This document shows, one piece after another, positions 1 to 9,382 of a stretch of DNA of 45,617 nt; position 1 is the first letter of the stretch, and every line of letters starts with the position of its first letter. A program made the position numbers and the translations under genes. This DNA comes from Vibrio sagamiensis NBRC 104589 (GTDB lineage Bacteria > Pseudomonadota > Gammaproteobacteria > Enterobacterales > Vibrionaceae), in assembly GCF_007990935.1 (NCBI RefSeq), contig NZ_BJXJ01000034.1, positions 1 through 45,617 on the forward strand, in the 5' to 3' direction. The notes beneath the pieces were generated by a model. That model made no database searches. It was not told the origin of the DNA and saw only the letters and a program-made list of their open reading frames with translations.

Positions 1-6
1 TCTATA

Positions 7-18
7 TTGTTAAAGAGC
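7..18 (-). promoter_or_regulatory. boxA antitermination element of the rRNA leader
   Basis: The minus strand reads GCTCTTTAACAA, matching the rrn boxA consensus. It lies about 40-50 nt downstream of the predicted start of the rRNA promoter at 65-92. In rrn leaders boxA recruits the NusB/NusE antitermination complex. Confidence 0.85.
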
Positions 19-64
19 TTTCTAACTGACTTTTCGCTTTAGCTTCATGTCGTTAGGGGTGCGT

Positions 65-92
65 ATAATACGCTTTCCAATTTGAGAGTCAA
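65..92 (-). promoter_or_regulatory. rRNA operon P1-type promoter
   Basis: On the minus strand a -35 box TTGACT (92-87) is followed after 16 bp by a -10 box TATTAT (70-65) and then a GC-rich discriminator (ACGCACCCC). An A-rich stretch upstream of the -35 (about 93-115) looks like an UP element. This is the architecture of a gammaproteobacterial rrn P1 promoter. Transcription would run leftward out of the window into a 16S rRNA gene that is not included here. The rRNA identity is inferred from the promoter and boxA only. Confidence 0.85.
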
Positions 93-383
93 GTATTTTT
101 TAATTCTTTTTCTCATTCCGATTTTCTGCGTGACTTCCGTCTCACTTCCTTTCGGTGGACGTGGAGTATAGGTAATTTCTTATGAGGTGCAACTCTTTTT
201 TAGAAAAAAAATATCAAACGTCTAAATTTTGCACAACAAAGCCTTTAGTGCACATTTCTTCATCACATTTGAGACATATCACAGCAATTGGTTGGAAAAA
301 CATCAGGCATAGACGTAATATTTATATGTCTATTTTGTTAATAGTCAGACAAACTCTTATTCTCTATTTATGTAGTAACTAAA
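93..383. other. Intergenic region between rRNA promoter and RRM gene
   Basis: This stretch separates the leftward rRNA promoter from the rightward RRM gene. It should hold Fis/UP sites for the rRNA promoter and the promoter of the RRM gene. A weak candidate for the latter is TTGTTA at 335-340 with TATTCT at 358-363 (17-bp spacer), which would leave a very short leader. A 66-codon open frame at 182-382 has no recognisable product and is not called. Confidence 0.5.
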
Positions 384-839
384 ATGACATCTAAAAAAAA
401 CCTATTCTTGTGTGCTATCTTGGTGATCCTTGGTGGATTAGTTTTCTCTTACTTTTCCGTATCACCTGTAATCAGCTTTGTATTTGGTGTTGTCGCTACC
501 CTTTTCATCTTTACTATTTCAAGCAAAACACCTGTTGTTCAATCTTCGGATTCCGATCCTTCAACTAAAACCTTGTATGTTGGTAACCTCCCATATAAAG
601 CAAATGAGTCAGATGTACGTTCTCTATTTGCTGAATATGGTCAAGTTTTTACTGTCAGACTAATGAAAGATAAACGTACTGGTAAAAGACGAGGATTTGG
701 TTTTGTCGTTATGGCAGCCGATCACGCTCCTACAGCCATAACTCAACTTAATGAACATGAATTTATGGAAAGAAAGCTAAAGGTACGTATAGCTAATGAC
801 CCTAAACACCCTGATTCGGGTAGAGTAGAACTGGACTAA
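384..839 (+). CDS. Membrane-anchored RRM-domain RNA-binding protein
   Basis: The 151-aa protein begins with two hydrophobic segments (about residues 6-24 and 27-46), then a short polar linker, then one RNA recognition motif from about residue 60 to 140. RNP2 is visible as LYVGNL and RNP1 as RGFGFVVM, both with the aromatic residues that stack on RNA bases. A protein like this binds single-stranded RNA, and the N-terminus would tether it to the inner membrane with the RRM in the cytoplasm. No Shine-Dalgarno sequence is obvious before the ATG; the leader is A-rich. The 3' end overlaps the end of convergent murI by 38 bp. RRM domain certain; RNA targets unknown. Confidence 0.85.
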   Translation: MTSKKNLFLCAILVILGGLVFSYFSVSPVISFVFGVVATLFIFTISSKTPVVQSSDSDPSTKTLYVGNLPYKANESDVRSLFAEYGQVFTVRLMKDKRTGKRRGFGFVVMAADHAPTAITQLNEHEFMERKLKVRIANDPKHPDSGRVELD

Positions 840-1608
840 AGCCTAAATTAGCTAAGCAATTATTCAGTGCATCTTCTTGCCAAGGAGGTGCACTGGAGTA
901 TATTTGTTTACTGCCTTCTGGTGCGTTGAGGTGGTAAGACTCTTCTACAAGTAATGCCTTGATTCGTTTTGCTATCGCTAGGCCAGAATCAATCAGCATG
1001 ACTTTCTCTCCCATTGCACATGTAATTTCTTCTTTCAATAATGGGAAGTGTGTACATCCCAACACTGCAACATCTATTTTATCCTGCAGAGGTGCTAGGA
1101 TCTCTTCAAGCTCACTCAGAACAACATCTTTACCACGTAGTTTCTCTTCTGCTATATCAACCAAACGTGTGGAGCCTAATAATTCAATAGGCTTACCTTG
1201 AGCAAAGTCACGAATGAGTTCATGAGTATACTGGCGAGTGACTGTCGCTGGCGTAGCAATCAAACCTATCCCTTTATTGGCCAATAACGAAGCGGGCTTG
1301 ATAGCAGGCACTACTCCCACAACAGGAATCGTTAATTTTTCCCTTAAAGATGGTAAGACAATGGTGCTTGCGGTATTACATGCAATCACCACAATATCGA
1401 TATGATGACTTTCGACCAAGTTCGTCACTAGGTGGTTTACACGTGAAATCACAACATCTTGAGTCAACTCACCGTATGGGTAAGCTTCATTATCAAATAG
1501 ATACAAGTAGTCCAGATGCGGTAAAAGCTGATGTATTTCACTAAATACTGACAACCCACCGACGCCAGAGTCGAAGATGAGTACTTTGGGGGGTCTTACT
1601 ATTTGCAC
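802..1608 (-). CDS. murI: Glutamate racemase MurI
   Basis: Cofactor-independent racemase that makes D-glutamate for peptidoglycan in the cytoplasm. The 268-aa product has the family's N-terminal motif DSGVGG (residues 13-18), the first catalytic cysteine in ACNTAS (Cys77) and the second in GCTHFP (Cys185). The start is a GTG preceded by GAGTAAGG; an ATG overlapping it by one base is out of frame and closes after three codons. The gene lies between btuB and the rRNA promoter, all on the minus strand, an order I recall from other vibrios and enterics. Its last 38 bp overlap the tail of the opposing RRM gene. Confidence 0.95.
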   Translation of the reverse strand: MQIVRPPKVLIFDSGVGGLSVFSEIHQLLPHLDYLYLFDNEAYPYGELTQDVVISRVNHLVTNLVESHHIDIVVIACNTASTIVLPSLREKLTIPVVGVVPAIKPASLLANKGIGLIATPATVTRQYTHELIRDFAQGKPIELLGSTRLVDIAEEKLRGKDVVLSELEEILAPLQDKIDVAVLGCTHFPLLKEEITCAMGEKVMLIDSGLAIAKRIKALLVEESYHLNAPEGSKQIYSSAPPWQEDALNNCLANLGFSPVLLYPNQGV

Positions 1609-1735
1609 ATGCCTTACTCAATAGATAAAAACGCAGTGATCATACTGGTTAGTTTTATTTTGGCAATATTTTGCCTCAATGTCGCCAATATGACCCTGCT
1701 TTATAATTATGCTTATTTTATAGGTCTATACTGAC

Positions 1736-3583
1736 TCAAAATCGATAATCGGTTGATATATAGACTTCTCGACCTGGCGTGGCATAGCCATCATACATCT
1801 CATAATCCTTATCAAAGGCATTACTCAATTTTAGGTTAGCATTCCAACGTGAGGTCAGCGCATAAGACGCCGTGAAGTTCCACAAGCTGTAACCAGCTAA
1901 ACGAGTGGAGCCAGAAAAACGTTCGCCTTGATATAAATATTGCGTACCAAGAGTCCATTGGTCAAAGGTCGCATAAGCCGCCCATTTCGCTCCACGTTTA
2001 GAGCGATAAGCTAGAGGTTCATTTTTTCCATGTGACTTATCGATCGGATCTTTAAAGTCTAATGATATTTGGTGAGAGATAATGTCCGTATCAAAGTTGA
2101 GTTCTAACTCGATCCCTTTTACTTGTGCTTGACCGACATTTTGCATTGTCGCTCCTCCATATATCAGCATATTTATAATCTGATTACGGTAAGCCGTTAC
2201 CGTCCAATCGACCAAAGCTTGGCGAGCACTGAACGAAAGCTCCGTATTACGAGAGGTTTCAGGTTTTAAGGTCGGCATTTCACTGCCTGGATAATATAAA
2301 TCAAGAAAGCTAGGAGCTCTAAAAGCACTGCCGCGACTGAAGGTCAGTTCGTAATCTTCAGAAATTTGCCAACCCATCGCAGCTTGCCAAGTGGTATTAT
2401 TTCCAAACTGATTGTTATCGTCATTTCGCACACTGGCTTCTAACGTCAATTCATCCAAACGGTATTGTGCAATGGCACTTACCCCGATATTCACTCTCGG
2501 GTTCTTATCTGGCGCGTAATTCTTTTCAGGTCCCCACTCCGTTGGGGCAAGGTACCCTTTGGCCAACTTTTCTAATCGTGAGTCCAGCCCTCCGCCAATA
2601 CTTAAAGATTCATTGATACGGTAAGAGTTAAGCCAAATGCCATTAAGTTGTTCAATGGTCACATGGTCACCGGTCGAGGATTGTGCTCCTGCAGTATAAT
2701 CGTAATTATCTTGTTGACCGTAAGCAAGTTTCAATTCGGATGAATACGCGTTGATATGTTGCTCCAACGAAAGCTCCGCACCGACATACTCAACTTTACC
2801 GACTTTCTTGTGTCGTTCAGTATAGCTATTATCGTATTCAAACTCATTGTCATAGGCGGTAAGGCCGATATACCCAGTCATATTATCGCGCAGACGTTGC
2901 TGGTAACCTAACTTCAGGTTAAAAGATTCAAAACCGTGCTCATCGCCATCATTCAAACCATGAATAGGGTGAGCATTAAAGCCATCGACTTTCTCATAAC
3001 CCAATACACCTTTAAGATGCTGCCCTTCCCCCGTCGGTTGAGAAATGATAAACGAACCTGTTTTGTGATTGTTTGCACCATACCCAACAGAAAGAGTGTT
3101 CTTATCCGTTTCTAGTTCTGCACGAGTAATAATATTAATCACGCCAGAAATGGCCTCAGACCCATAAATAGATGCACGCGCTCCACGAATATAATCAACC
3201 CTCTCTACTACATTAAGGGGGAATTGACTGAAATCGACACTTCCCATCAAACTGCTTGGCATGCGGATACCATCAACCAGAATCAAAACTTGCGATGAGC
3301 TACCACCACGGACAAAAATCGACGCTTTTTGGCCGCGCCCACCATTTTGAGCAACTTCAACACTGGGGAGAGTCCGAAAAACATCCAACAAACTGTTGGC
3401 TTGCATGCGCGTGATATCTTCTTGGCTCACCGTGACCGTCTGTGCCAGAACAGCCCCATCAACTTGGTCAAAACGGTTTGCGGTCACGATCATTGTATCG
3501 TCAACAATATTGGTTTGAGCTTGTGAATAAGAGGTAGGTAAAAGCAGTGAGGTACAAGCACTCACTATCCATTTTTTTTGCAT
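1736..3583 (-). CDS. btuB: TonB-dependent vitamin B12 receptor BtuB
   Basis: Outer-membrane receptor that takes up cobalamin using TonB energy. From the start chosen here the product is 615 aa. It has a signal peptide ending near SYSQAQ, a TonB box (DDTMIVTA), a plug domain containing the VDGIRMP and ISGVINII stretches, and a 22-strand-type barrel ending in aromatic YISTDYRF as expected for BAM recognition. An upstream ATG at 3610 would add nine residues, but it has no ribosome site; the ATG at 3583 is preceded by TGGGA and gives a normal signal peptide. The cobalamin riboswitch immediately upstream fixes the substrate. Runs toward murI, with 127 bp between them. Confidence 0.95.
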   Translation of the reverse strand: MQKKWIVSACTSLLLPTSYSQAQTNIVDDTMIVTANRFDQVDGAVLAQTVTVSQEDITRMQANSLLDVFRTLPSVEVAQNGGRGQKASIFVRGGSSSQVLILVDGIRMPSSLMGSVDFSQFPLNVVERVDYIRGARASIYGSEAISGVINIITRAELETDKNTLSVGYGANNHKTGSFIISQPTGEGQHLKGVLGYEKVDGFNAHPIHGLNDGDEHGFESFNLKLGYQQRLRDNMTGYIGLTAYDNEFEYDNSYTERHKKVGKVEYVGAELSLEQHINAYSSELKLAYGQQDNYDYTAGAQSSTGDHVTIEQLNGIWLNSYRINESLSIGGGLDSRLEKLAKGYLAPTEWGPEKNYAPDKNPRVNIGVSAIAQYRLDELTLEASVRNDDNNQFGNNTTWQAAMGWQISEDYELTFSRGSAFRAPSFLDLYYPGSEMPTLKPETSRNTELSFSARQALVDWTVTAYRNQIINMLIYGGATMQNVGQAQVKGIELELNFDTDIISHQISLDFKDPIDKSHGKNEPLAYRSKRGAKWAAYATFDQWTLGTQYLYQGERFSGSTRLAGYSLWNFTASYALTSRWNANLKLSNAFDKDYEMYDGYATPGREVYISTDYRF

Positions 3584-3650
3584 TAGTTTTTCCCAAATCG
3601 CGTAATTCATACCGAGCCGATGTTATGAAAAACACCTGAATACCTCGGCT

Positions 3651-3822
3651 GTTGGCTGGTATTCGGACTTAAGAGCACGGAGTTAACCGCCTACTTGCTC
3701 GACTTCCCACATAAATCATGCAGTGTCTGCTTGAACGTTCGTTCTCTATTACCGCTGCGCGTCAGTTCTGGATTTGCGCCAGATTCCCATTTCAGCCATC
3801 TAGATTGCTAGCTGGCACCAAC
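3651..3822 (-). promoter_or_regulatory. Cobalamin riboswitch of btuB
   Basis: On the minus strand the element contains the conserved core ACTGACGCGCAGCGGTAA, an upstream GGGAATCTGGCGC region with its complementary ATCCAG, a GTGGGAAGTC stretch, and the 3' consensus AGTCCGAATACCAGCC. The outer P1 helix can form from GTTGG (3822-3818) and CCAAC (3655-3651). It lies in the btuB leader 67 bp upstream of the preferred start, so adenosylcobalamin binding would repress BtuB synthesis, as in E. coli. Confidence 0.95.
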
Positions 3823-4022
3823 TGAGGACAAATAATATTCAGCTCTAGATTTTTTGTCTAGACAAGAGTGCGGTATAGCAACCTACATTGGAGGTTATTT
3901 CATGATTAAACGACACAGAACACACTATCTTTATCTCAATCAGTGGACAAAACTGGACATACTGTTGAGATTGAATAAAATCTGCGCTCTTAAACTGAAC
4001 ATGCACCATAAAAGGTAAAATC

Positions 4023-5132
4023 ATGGCGACTCTTGATATCAATCCACAACGCTACCAAGAACAACTGGCAGAGAAGGTCGAACGCCTCACTGGTATGTTT
4101 GCTCAATACAACATGCCAAACTTGGAAGTATTTGAATCACCAGAGCAGCACTACCGAATGCGTGCTGAGTTTCGAGTCTGGCATGACGGTGAAGACTTGT
4201 ACTACATTATGTTCAACCAAGAAACTCGTGAAAAGTATCGTGTTGACCAATTTCCTGCTGCAAGCACTTTGATCAATGAGCTGATGCCAATACTGATCGA
4301 TAGCATGAAAGACAATGAGTCGCTGCGACGTAAACTGTTTCAAGTCGATTTTCTTTCTACACTCAGCGGCGAAATATTGGTCTCGTTACTTTACCATCGT
4401 CAACTTGATGATGAATGGATCCATGAAGCGAAAGCGCTCAAGCAACGTCTCAATGAGCAAGGTTATAACCTCAATATCATTGGCCGAGCGCGTAAAATGA
4501 AAATCGTTTTGGATCGTGATTACGTGATAGAAAAGCTCGATGTTCACGGCCAAAGCTACACTTATCAGCAGGTTGAAAATAGCTTTACTCAGCCAAATGG
4601 CAAAGTAGCAGAAAAAATGCTGGAGTGGGCGGTAGATTGTACCCGACAAAGTAGTGGCGACTTACTGGAACTTTACTGTGGCAATGGTAACTTCTCTTTA
4701 GCATTGGCCCAAAACTTTGAACGCGTCTTGGCCACTGAGCTTGCCAAGCCATCGGTTATCTCAGCGCAATACAATATTGCGGCCAATAATATCAATAATG
4801 TACAGATCCTTCGTTTATCTGCAGAAGAGTTTACCCAAGCCATTGAAGGAAAACGCGAATTCCGCCGCTTACAAGATGCAGGCGTCGATCTTAACAGTTA
4901 CAATTGCAATACTATTTTCGTTGATCCGCCTCGCTCCGGAATGGATATCGATACTTGCAAGATGGTCCAAAATTACGAACGAATTATGTACATCTCTTGT
5001 AATCCTGAGACGTTAAAAGAAAATCTAGACATCTTAAGTGAAACACACCACGTGGTTCGTTTCGCCTTATTCGATCAATTCCCTTACACACACCATATGG
5101 AAGCCGGTGTGCTCCTTGAGCGTAAGGGCTGA
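4023..5132 (+). CDS. trmA: tRNA (uracil-5-)-methyltransferase TrmA
   Basis: Uses SAM to make m5U54 in the T loop of tRNAs. The 369-aa protein has the class I SAM-binding motif ELYCGNGNFSLALAQ, the DPPRSGMD motif and the catalytic cysteine in YISCNPETL, with a C-terminal general-base glutamate region (HHMEAGVLLER). The length equals the family norm. AAAGG precedes the ATG. It is divergent from btuB and followed by a bidirectional terminator; the downstream yijD-fabR genes face it, the same neighbourhood as in E. coli. Confidence 0.97.
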   Translation: MATLDINPQRYQEQLAEKVERLTGMFAQYNMPNLEVFESPEQHYRMRAEFRVWHDGEDLYYIMFNQETREKYRVDQFPAASTLINELMPILIDSMKDNESLRRKLFQVDFLSTLSGEILVSLLYHRQLDDEWIHEAKALKQRLNEQGYNLNIIGRARKMKIVLDRDYVIEKLDVHGQSYTYQQVENSFTQPNGKVAEKMLEWAVDCTRQSSGDLLELYCGNGNFSLALAQNFERVLATELAKPSVISAQYNIAANNINNVQILRLSAEEFTQAIEGKREFRRLQDAGVDLNSYNCNTIFVDPPRSGMDIDTCKMVQNYERIMYISCNPETLKENLDILSETHHVVRFALFDQFPYTHHMEAGVLLERKG

Positions 5133-5164
5133 GCATAACCTCAAAATACTCGACTATTAAGTCA

Positions 5165-5195
5165 AAAAAGCGAGCTCAAGTAGCTCGCTTTGTAT
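5165..5195. terminator. Bidirectional terminator between trmA and yijD
   Basis: A GCGAGCT (5170-5176) / AGCTCGC (5182-5188) hairpin has an A-run on its left and T-rich sequence on its right. It can end both trmA and the opposing fabR-yijD transcript. Confidence 0.8.
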
Positions 5196-5219
5196 TTAAT
5201 GTCAGCAAAGACTGTGCTT

Positions 5220-5585
5220 TTATTCGACAGACGCTTTCTTCTCCATGACCCCTAGCTTCTTGCCAATCCAAAGTAAAAGTGCCATCGCAACTAATATAGA
5301 GAAGAAGTTCGATCCTGTTTCTGGGTATTGAGCTTTCAAGAAGGCTGAATGACCAAAGACCCCAACAAAGAAACAAGCCAATGCAACCATTGGCAACTCT
5401 TCAGAAATAGAATGATTAAGGTATTCTTGATAGAGAGCTTGCACCGCAAGTACAAAAGCAATAAGTGGGAAAATAGAGAAAGAGACTTCACTCATGGTAA
5501 ACCATGATAACAAAGCATCTCCACAAACACCGGCAACCAGCGCCAAAATTAGCGTTTTCTTTTCAGAGTTGTTTCCATTCGACAT
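5220..5585 (-). CDS. yijD: YijD family (DUF1422) inner-membrane protein
   Basis: A 121-aa hydrophobic protein with about four predicted membrane segments (about 10-28, 35-53, 65-82 and 92-108), matching the size and layout of the DUF1422/YijD family. The function of the family is not established. The start overlaps the fabR stop (TAATG, one base shared), so the two are translationally coupled, as in E. coli fabR-yijD. The link to the unsaturated fatty acid repressor suggests a membrane-related role, but this is context only. Confidence 0.88.
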   Translation of the reverse strand: MSNGNNSEKKTLILALVAGVCGDALLSWFTMSEVSFSIFPLIAFVLAVQALYQEYLNHSISEELPMVALACFFVGVFGHSAFLKAQYPETGSNFFSILVAMALLLWIGKKLGVMEKKASVE

Positions 5586-6226
5586 TATTCTATTCCGCCT
5601 TTTAATCGATTAAGTTGACGTTCTTTTCTGTACCAATAAGCCCCTTTAGCTATCATTCGCAGTTGCATGATCAATCTCTCCGCCAGCTCATCACGCTCGC
5701 GCCGTTCTAAATCTAATGCTTCTGCACCAGAGCTAAAGACCAGAGTGACGGAGGCTTCAGCTTGGGTAAAAGCCTCTTCTTTAGTCATCCCTGTACTCAT
5801 TAAGTACTCCATTAATTCTGCCGCAAAATGCTGAATTTCTCGAGCAACAGCAGTACGGAATTCAGCAGAAGTACCTGAACGTTCTCGCAGTAATAAACGA
5901 AAAACATTCGGGCTACTTTCAATGAATTCCATAAAAGTTTCTACAGAGGTTCTAATTACACTACCTTCTTTTACAATGCGTTGACGCGCTTGACGCATCA
6001 ATTGGCGTAGTAATAAACCACCTTCGTCAACCATTGTGAGACCTAACTCATTCATATCCTTGAAATGACGGTAAAAAGAGGTTGGTGCAATGCCAGCTTC
6101 ACGAGCAACCTCACGCAGACTAAGATTGGAAAAGCTGCGGTCTGCACTGAGCTGATTAAAGGCTGCGTCAATCAGTGAGCGACGTGTTTTTTCTTTTTGC
6201 TGCGCGCGAATTCCCATTGATTTCAT
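5585..6226 (-). CDS. fabR: Unsaturated fatty acid biosynthesis repressor FabR
   Basis: TetR-family regulator that represses fabA/fabB-type genes in response to the ratio of unsaturated to saturated acyl-CoA or acyl-ACP. The 213-aa protein has an N-terminal helix-turn-helix (about residues 25-60, with LREVAREAGIAPTSFYRHF) and a helical ligand domain. It is very similar to my recollection of E. coli FabR (RAQQKEKTRRSL, MEFIESSPNVFRLLLRERS). A start three codons later (ATG at 6217) is equally possible because neither has a strong ribosome site. Coupled to yijD and divergent from sthA. Confidence 0.93.
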   Translation of the reverse strand: MKSMGIRAQQKEKTRRSLIDAAFNQLSADRSFSNLSLREVAREAGIAPTSFYRHFKDMNELGLTMVDEGGLLLRQLMRQARQRIVKEGSVIRTSVETFMEFIESSPNVFRLLLRERSGTSAEFRTAVAREIQHFAAELMEYLMSTGMTKEEAFTQAEASVTLVFSSGAEALDLERRERDELAERLIMQLRMIAKGAYWYRKERQLNRLKGGIE

Positions 6227-6515
6227 TCTAAGTTTGCTCGTTTACCATTGAGTATACAGGTTTCAATATAACGTATATCATCTTAAAGAAGAAAGTCACC
6301 TTACCACCAATATACACCAAGCACATTATTATCGAGGGGTAATTAATTGCAATCATATCGGTGCAAATAATTGATGTTCAACATCTCTTCATTACCTTTT
6401 ACTCAATTCTGCGTGATCACTTCCACTCTCTCATCGCTAACCATGTCCTCTATTTGAGAAATGAGTTAACATCCTGATATTGCAATGTTGAGTAAATATA
6501 ACAAGGAAAATCATT
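6227..6515. other. Divergent fabR / sthA control region
   Basis: About 290 bp holding the promoters of the leftward fabR-yijD operon and the rightward sthA gene. The sthA ATG is preceded by AAGGAAAATC. I saw no clear FabR-type palindrome and no small ORF with a convincing ribosome site. Confidence 0.4.
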
Positions 6516-7916
6516 ATGGCTCAAACTCATCACTATGACGTCATCGTAATCGGGAGTGGCCCAGGTGGAGAAGGGGCAGCGATGGGATTAGCCAAAGCGG
6601 GGCTGAATGTTGCCATCATCGAAAAAGAAAGCAGTGTAGGCGGAGGCTGTACCCACTGGGGGACTATCCCTTCTAAAGCCCTCCGCCATGCAGTCAATCG
6701 CATTATTGAATTTAATAACAACCCGCTTTTTTGTCACAATGACAGCAGCTTACACGTAACTTTCTCTGACATCTTAGATCATGCCAAATCAGTAATCGAT
6801 AAGCAAACACGACTACGTCAAGGCTTTTACGATCGAAACATGTGCACTCTACTTTTTGGTACCGCCCGCTTTATTGATAAGTACTCCGTCGCCGTGATGC
6901 AAAGTGATGGTACAGAAGAGATCTTCACCGCCGATAAGTTTGTTATCGCTACTGGCTCTCGCCCTTACCAGCCGGACGATGTCGACTTTTTACACGAACG
7001 AATCTACGATAGTGATTCTATCCTTAGTTTAGAGCATGACCCTCGCCATATTATTATTTACGGTGCCGGCGTCATTGGTTGTGAGTACGCCTCTATTTTT
7101 CGCGGTCTTGGTGTCAAAACAGACTTGATTAACACTCGAGATCGCTTGCTGTCTTTCTTGGATAACGAAATTTCAGATGCCTTATCCTATCACTTCTGGA
7201 ACAGTGGTTTAGTCATTCGCAATGACGAGACCTACGATAAAATAGAAGCGACAGAAGATGGTGTCATTATTCATTTGAAATCTGGCAAAAAAATGAAAGC
7301 CGACTGTTTACTTTATGCTAATGGTAGAACAGGTAACACTGATAAACTGAATTTATCTGCGGTAGGCCTAGAATCCGATTCACGTGGCCAATTGAAGGTT
7401 GACAGTAACTATCAGACGGCAGTTGAACATATCTATGCAGTTGGTGATGTTATTGGCTATCCAAGTCTAGCAAGTGCTGCATATGATCAAGGGCGTTTTG
7501 TCGTACAAGCCATTACCAAAGGAAAAGCAGATGGACATTTAATTGAAGATATACCAACAGGAATCTATACCATTCCTGAAATAAGCTCGGTCGGTAAAAC
7601 AGAACAAGAACTGACGGCAGCAAAGATTCCTTATGAAGTTGGTCGTTCTTCTTTTAAACATCTCGCACGTGCTCAAATCGCTGGAAAAAATGTCGGCAGT
7701 TTGAAAATCCTCTTCCATCGAGACACCAAGGAAATCCTTGGTATTCACTGCTTCGGTGAACGTGCATCAGAAATCATCCACATTGGCCAGGCTATAATGG
7801 AACAAAAAGGCGAAGCCAATACGATTGAATATTTTGTTAAAACAACGTTTAACTATCCAACCATGGCTGAAGCTTACCGTGTCGCAGCTTTGAATGGTTT
7901 GAATCGCTTATTCTAA
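6516..7916 (+). CDS. sthA: Soluble pyridine nucleotide transhydrogenase SthA
   Basis: FAD-dependent cytoplasmic enzyme that moves hydride between NADPH and NAD+. The 466-aa product has the N-terminal FAD fold GSGPGGEGAAMG (about residues 13-24), the altered redox-site stretch GGGCTHWGTIPSKAL in which the second cysteine of the disulfide reductases is absent (typical of SthA), a second Rossmann motif GAGVIGCEYAS, and the ANGRTGNTD and AVGDVIG elements. The length matches the family. Stands alone between the fabR control region and a strong terminator. Confidence 0.96.
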   Translation: MAQTHHYDVIVIGSGPGGEGAAMGLAKAGLNVAIIEKESSVGGGCTHWGTIPSKALRHAVNRIIEFNNNPLFCHNDSSLHVTFSDILDHAKSVIDKQTRLRQGFYDRNMCTLLFGTARFIDKYSVAVMQSDGTEEIFTADKFVIATGSRPYQPDDVDFLHERIYDSDSILSLEHDPRHIIIYGAGVIGCEYASIFRGLGVKTDLINTRDRLLSFLDNEISDALSYHFWNSGLVIRNDETYDKIEATEDGVIIHLKSGKKMKADCLLYANGRTGNTDKLNLSAVGLESDSRGQLKVDSNYQTAVEHIYAVGDVIGYPSLASAAYDQGRFVVQAITKGKADGHLIEDIPTGIYTIPEISSVGKTEQELTAAKIPYEVGRSSFKHLARAQIAGKNVGSLKILFHRDTKEILGIHCFGERASEIIHIGQAIMEQKGEANTIEYFVKTTFNYPTMAEAYRVAALNGLNRLF

Positions 7917-7930
7917 AACTCTCTTTACAA

Positions 7931-7966
7931 ATAAAAACAGCAGGTACTCATCTGCTGTTTTTATTT
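7931..7966. terminator. Bidirectional terminator between sthA and dinF
   Basis: AAAAACAGCAG (7933-7943) pairs with CTGCTGTTTTT (7952-7962) around an 8-nt loop. It has T-rich sequence on the right and A-rich on the left, so it can serve both convergent genes. Confidence 0.88.
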
Positions 7967-7979
7967 TATGACTCACTGA

Positions 7980-9341
7980 CTACTCAGAGGCTTGATGGCT
8001 TGGCAGAAACTGACCGTTCCGCCACTGATAGCAAAAAATCCCACCTAACCCTACCCCACGCATCAACATAAAACTCGTCATGGCAAACCATAGAGCATGA
8101 TTTTGCCAAGGAGAAAATAAGTAAAAAATAACAAAGAAGCAACACGTCGCTAAAAACATACTATTACGCATCTCTTTGCCCTTAGTGGCACCAACAAAAA
8201 TACCATCAAACAGAAAACACCACATTGCCACCAATGGCATGGCCACCAGCCAAGGAAGGTAGAACGATGCCTGTCGCTGAACCGCCTCAATCGACGTGAT
8301 CATGGCGATCAAGTGCGATCCAGCTAGAGCGAAAATTATCGTTAAACCAGCACAGATGATCACACTCCAGAAAAAAGTCCCGACCAAAGAATCACGCAAT
8401 TGCTCACTATCCTTAGCCCCAATCGCTTTGCCAACCATGGCCTCTATCGCATAAGCAAAACCATCCATACCATAAGAAATGATCATTAAAAAGCCCATTA
8501 GCACCGCATTGGCAGCCACAATATCATCGCCAAAACTGGCTCCTTGGAAAGTCATAAAACTAAATGTGGCTTGCAAACACAGTGAACGTAAGAAAATATC
8601 TCGGTTGAGTTTGATGAAGCGGCTAATTTGATGTTGAGCATAACGCAGCCGCTGCCATGGTGAAGGGAGTTGTCTATGTCGCCATGTTTTACACACACAC
8701 AATAACCCAAAGATTAACCCAGAATAGTCGGCAATAACCGAGGCTAAAGCTGCCCCTTTAACTCCCCATTCCAGTCCAATCACAAATAACACATCAAGGA
8801 CAATATTGATTAGATTAGTCAGAATAACCATCCACATTGGCGCTGTTGAATTCTGTGTTCCGAGCAACCAGCCCAAGATAACAAAATTAATTAGGGCAGC
8901 AGGAGCACTCCATACTCTTATCGAAAAGTATTCCATGCCATAATATTTAACTTCAGCACTAGCCTGACTCCAGCTAAAAATCAGTTCTGCAATGGGATGA
9001 TGGGCAAGCAGAAACAGCACCGCAAACAACAGCGCCATTACTCCCCCTTGGACAAAAACCAAAGCCAGTTGTTGACGATCATCCTTGCCAAAAGCCTGAG
9101 CCGCTAATCCAGTGGTCGACATACGTAAAAAACCAAGCAACCAAAACGTCACACTTATCATGGTGCTACCAAGCGCCACCCCACCCAAATACCAGGCATG
9201 TTCAAGGTGGCCAATAACAGCAGCATCAACTAATCCCAGTAGTGGAACAGTTACATTGGAGAGCACCATAGGAATCGCAAGGGCTAATACTTGACGATGA
9301 ACTTTAGGGTTGGATAAAGGAGAAAAAAATGAATTTGTCAC
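7980..9341 (-). CDS. dinF: MATE-family multidrug exporter DinF
   Basis: Polytopic inner-membrane exporter of the MATE superfamily (DinF branch), about 12 membrane helices in 453 aa, with the typical ALAIPMVLSNVTVPLLGLVDAA-like first helix region. The longest frame starts at 9431, but its first 30 codons run through an intergenic palindromic repeat and read like noise. A GTG at 9341 is preceded by AGAGAGG at good spacing and begins VTNSFFSPLSNPKVHRQVL, so that start is used. In E. coli dinF directly follows lexA in an SOS operon; here a methyltransferase gene and a repeat lie between them. Substrate unknown. Confidence 0.9.
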   Translation of the reverse strand: MTNSFFSPLSNPKVHRQVLALAIPMVLSNVTVPLLGLVDAAVIGHLEHAWYLGGVALGSTMISVTFWLLGFLRMSTTGLAAQAFGKDDRQQLALVFVQGGVMALLFAVLFLLAHHPIAELIFSWSQASAEVKYYGMEYFSIRVWSAPAALINFVILGWLLGTQNSTAPMWMVILTNLINIVLDVLFVIGLEWGVKGAALASVIADYSGLIFGLLCVCKTWRHRQLPSPWQRLRYAQHQISRFIKLNRDIFLRSLCLQATFSFMTFQGASFGDDIVAANAVLMGFLMIISYGMDGFAYAIEAMVGKAIGAKDSEQLRDSLVGTFFWSVIICAGLTIIFALAGSHLIAMITSIEAVQRQASFYLPWLVAMPLVAMWCFLFDGIFVGATKGKEMRNSMFLATCCFFVIFYLFSPWQNHALWFAMTSFMLMRGVGLGGIFCYQWRNGQFLPSHQASE

Positions 9342-9382
9342 AGGCACCTCTCTAATTAAGGTAATTAGTGTACCTGAGGCTT

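Noticed and set aside
182..382. 66-codon open frame before the RRM gene
   Set aside because: No ribosome site, no recognisable composition, and it covers the rRNA/RRM promoter region.
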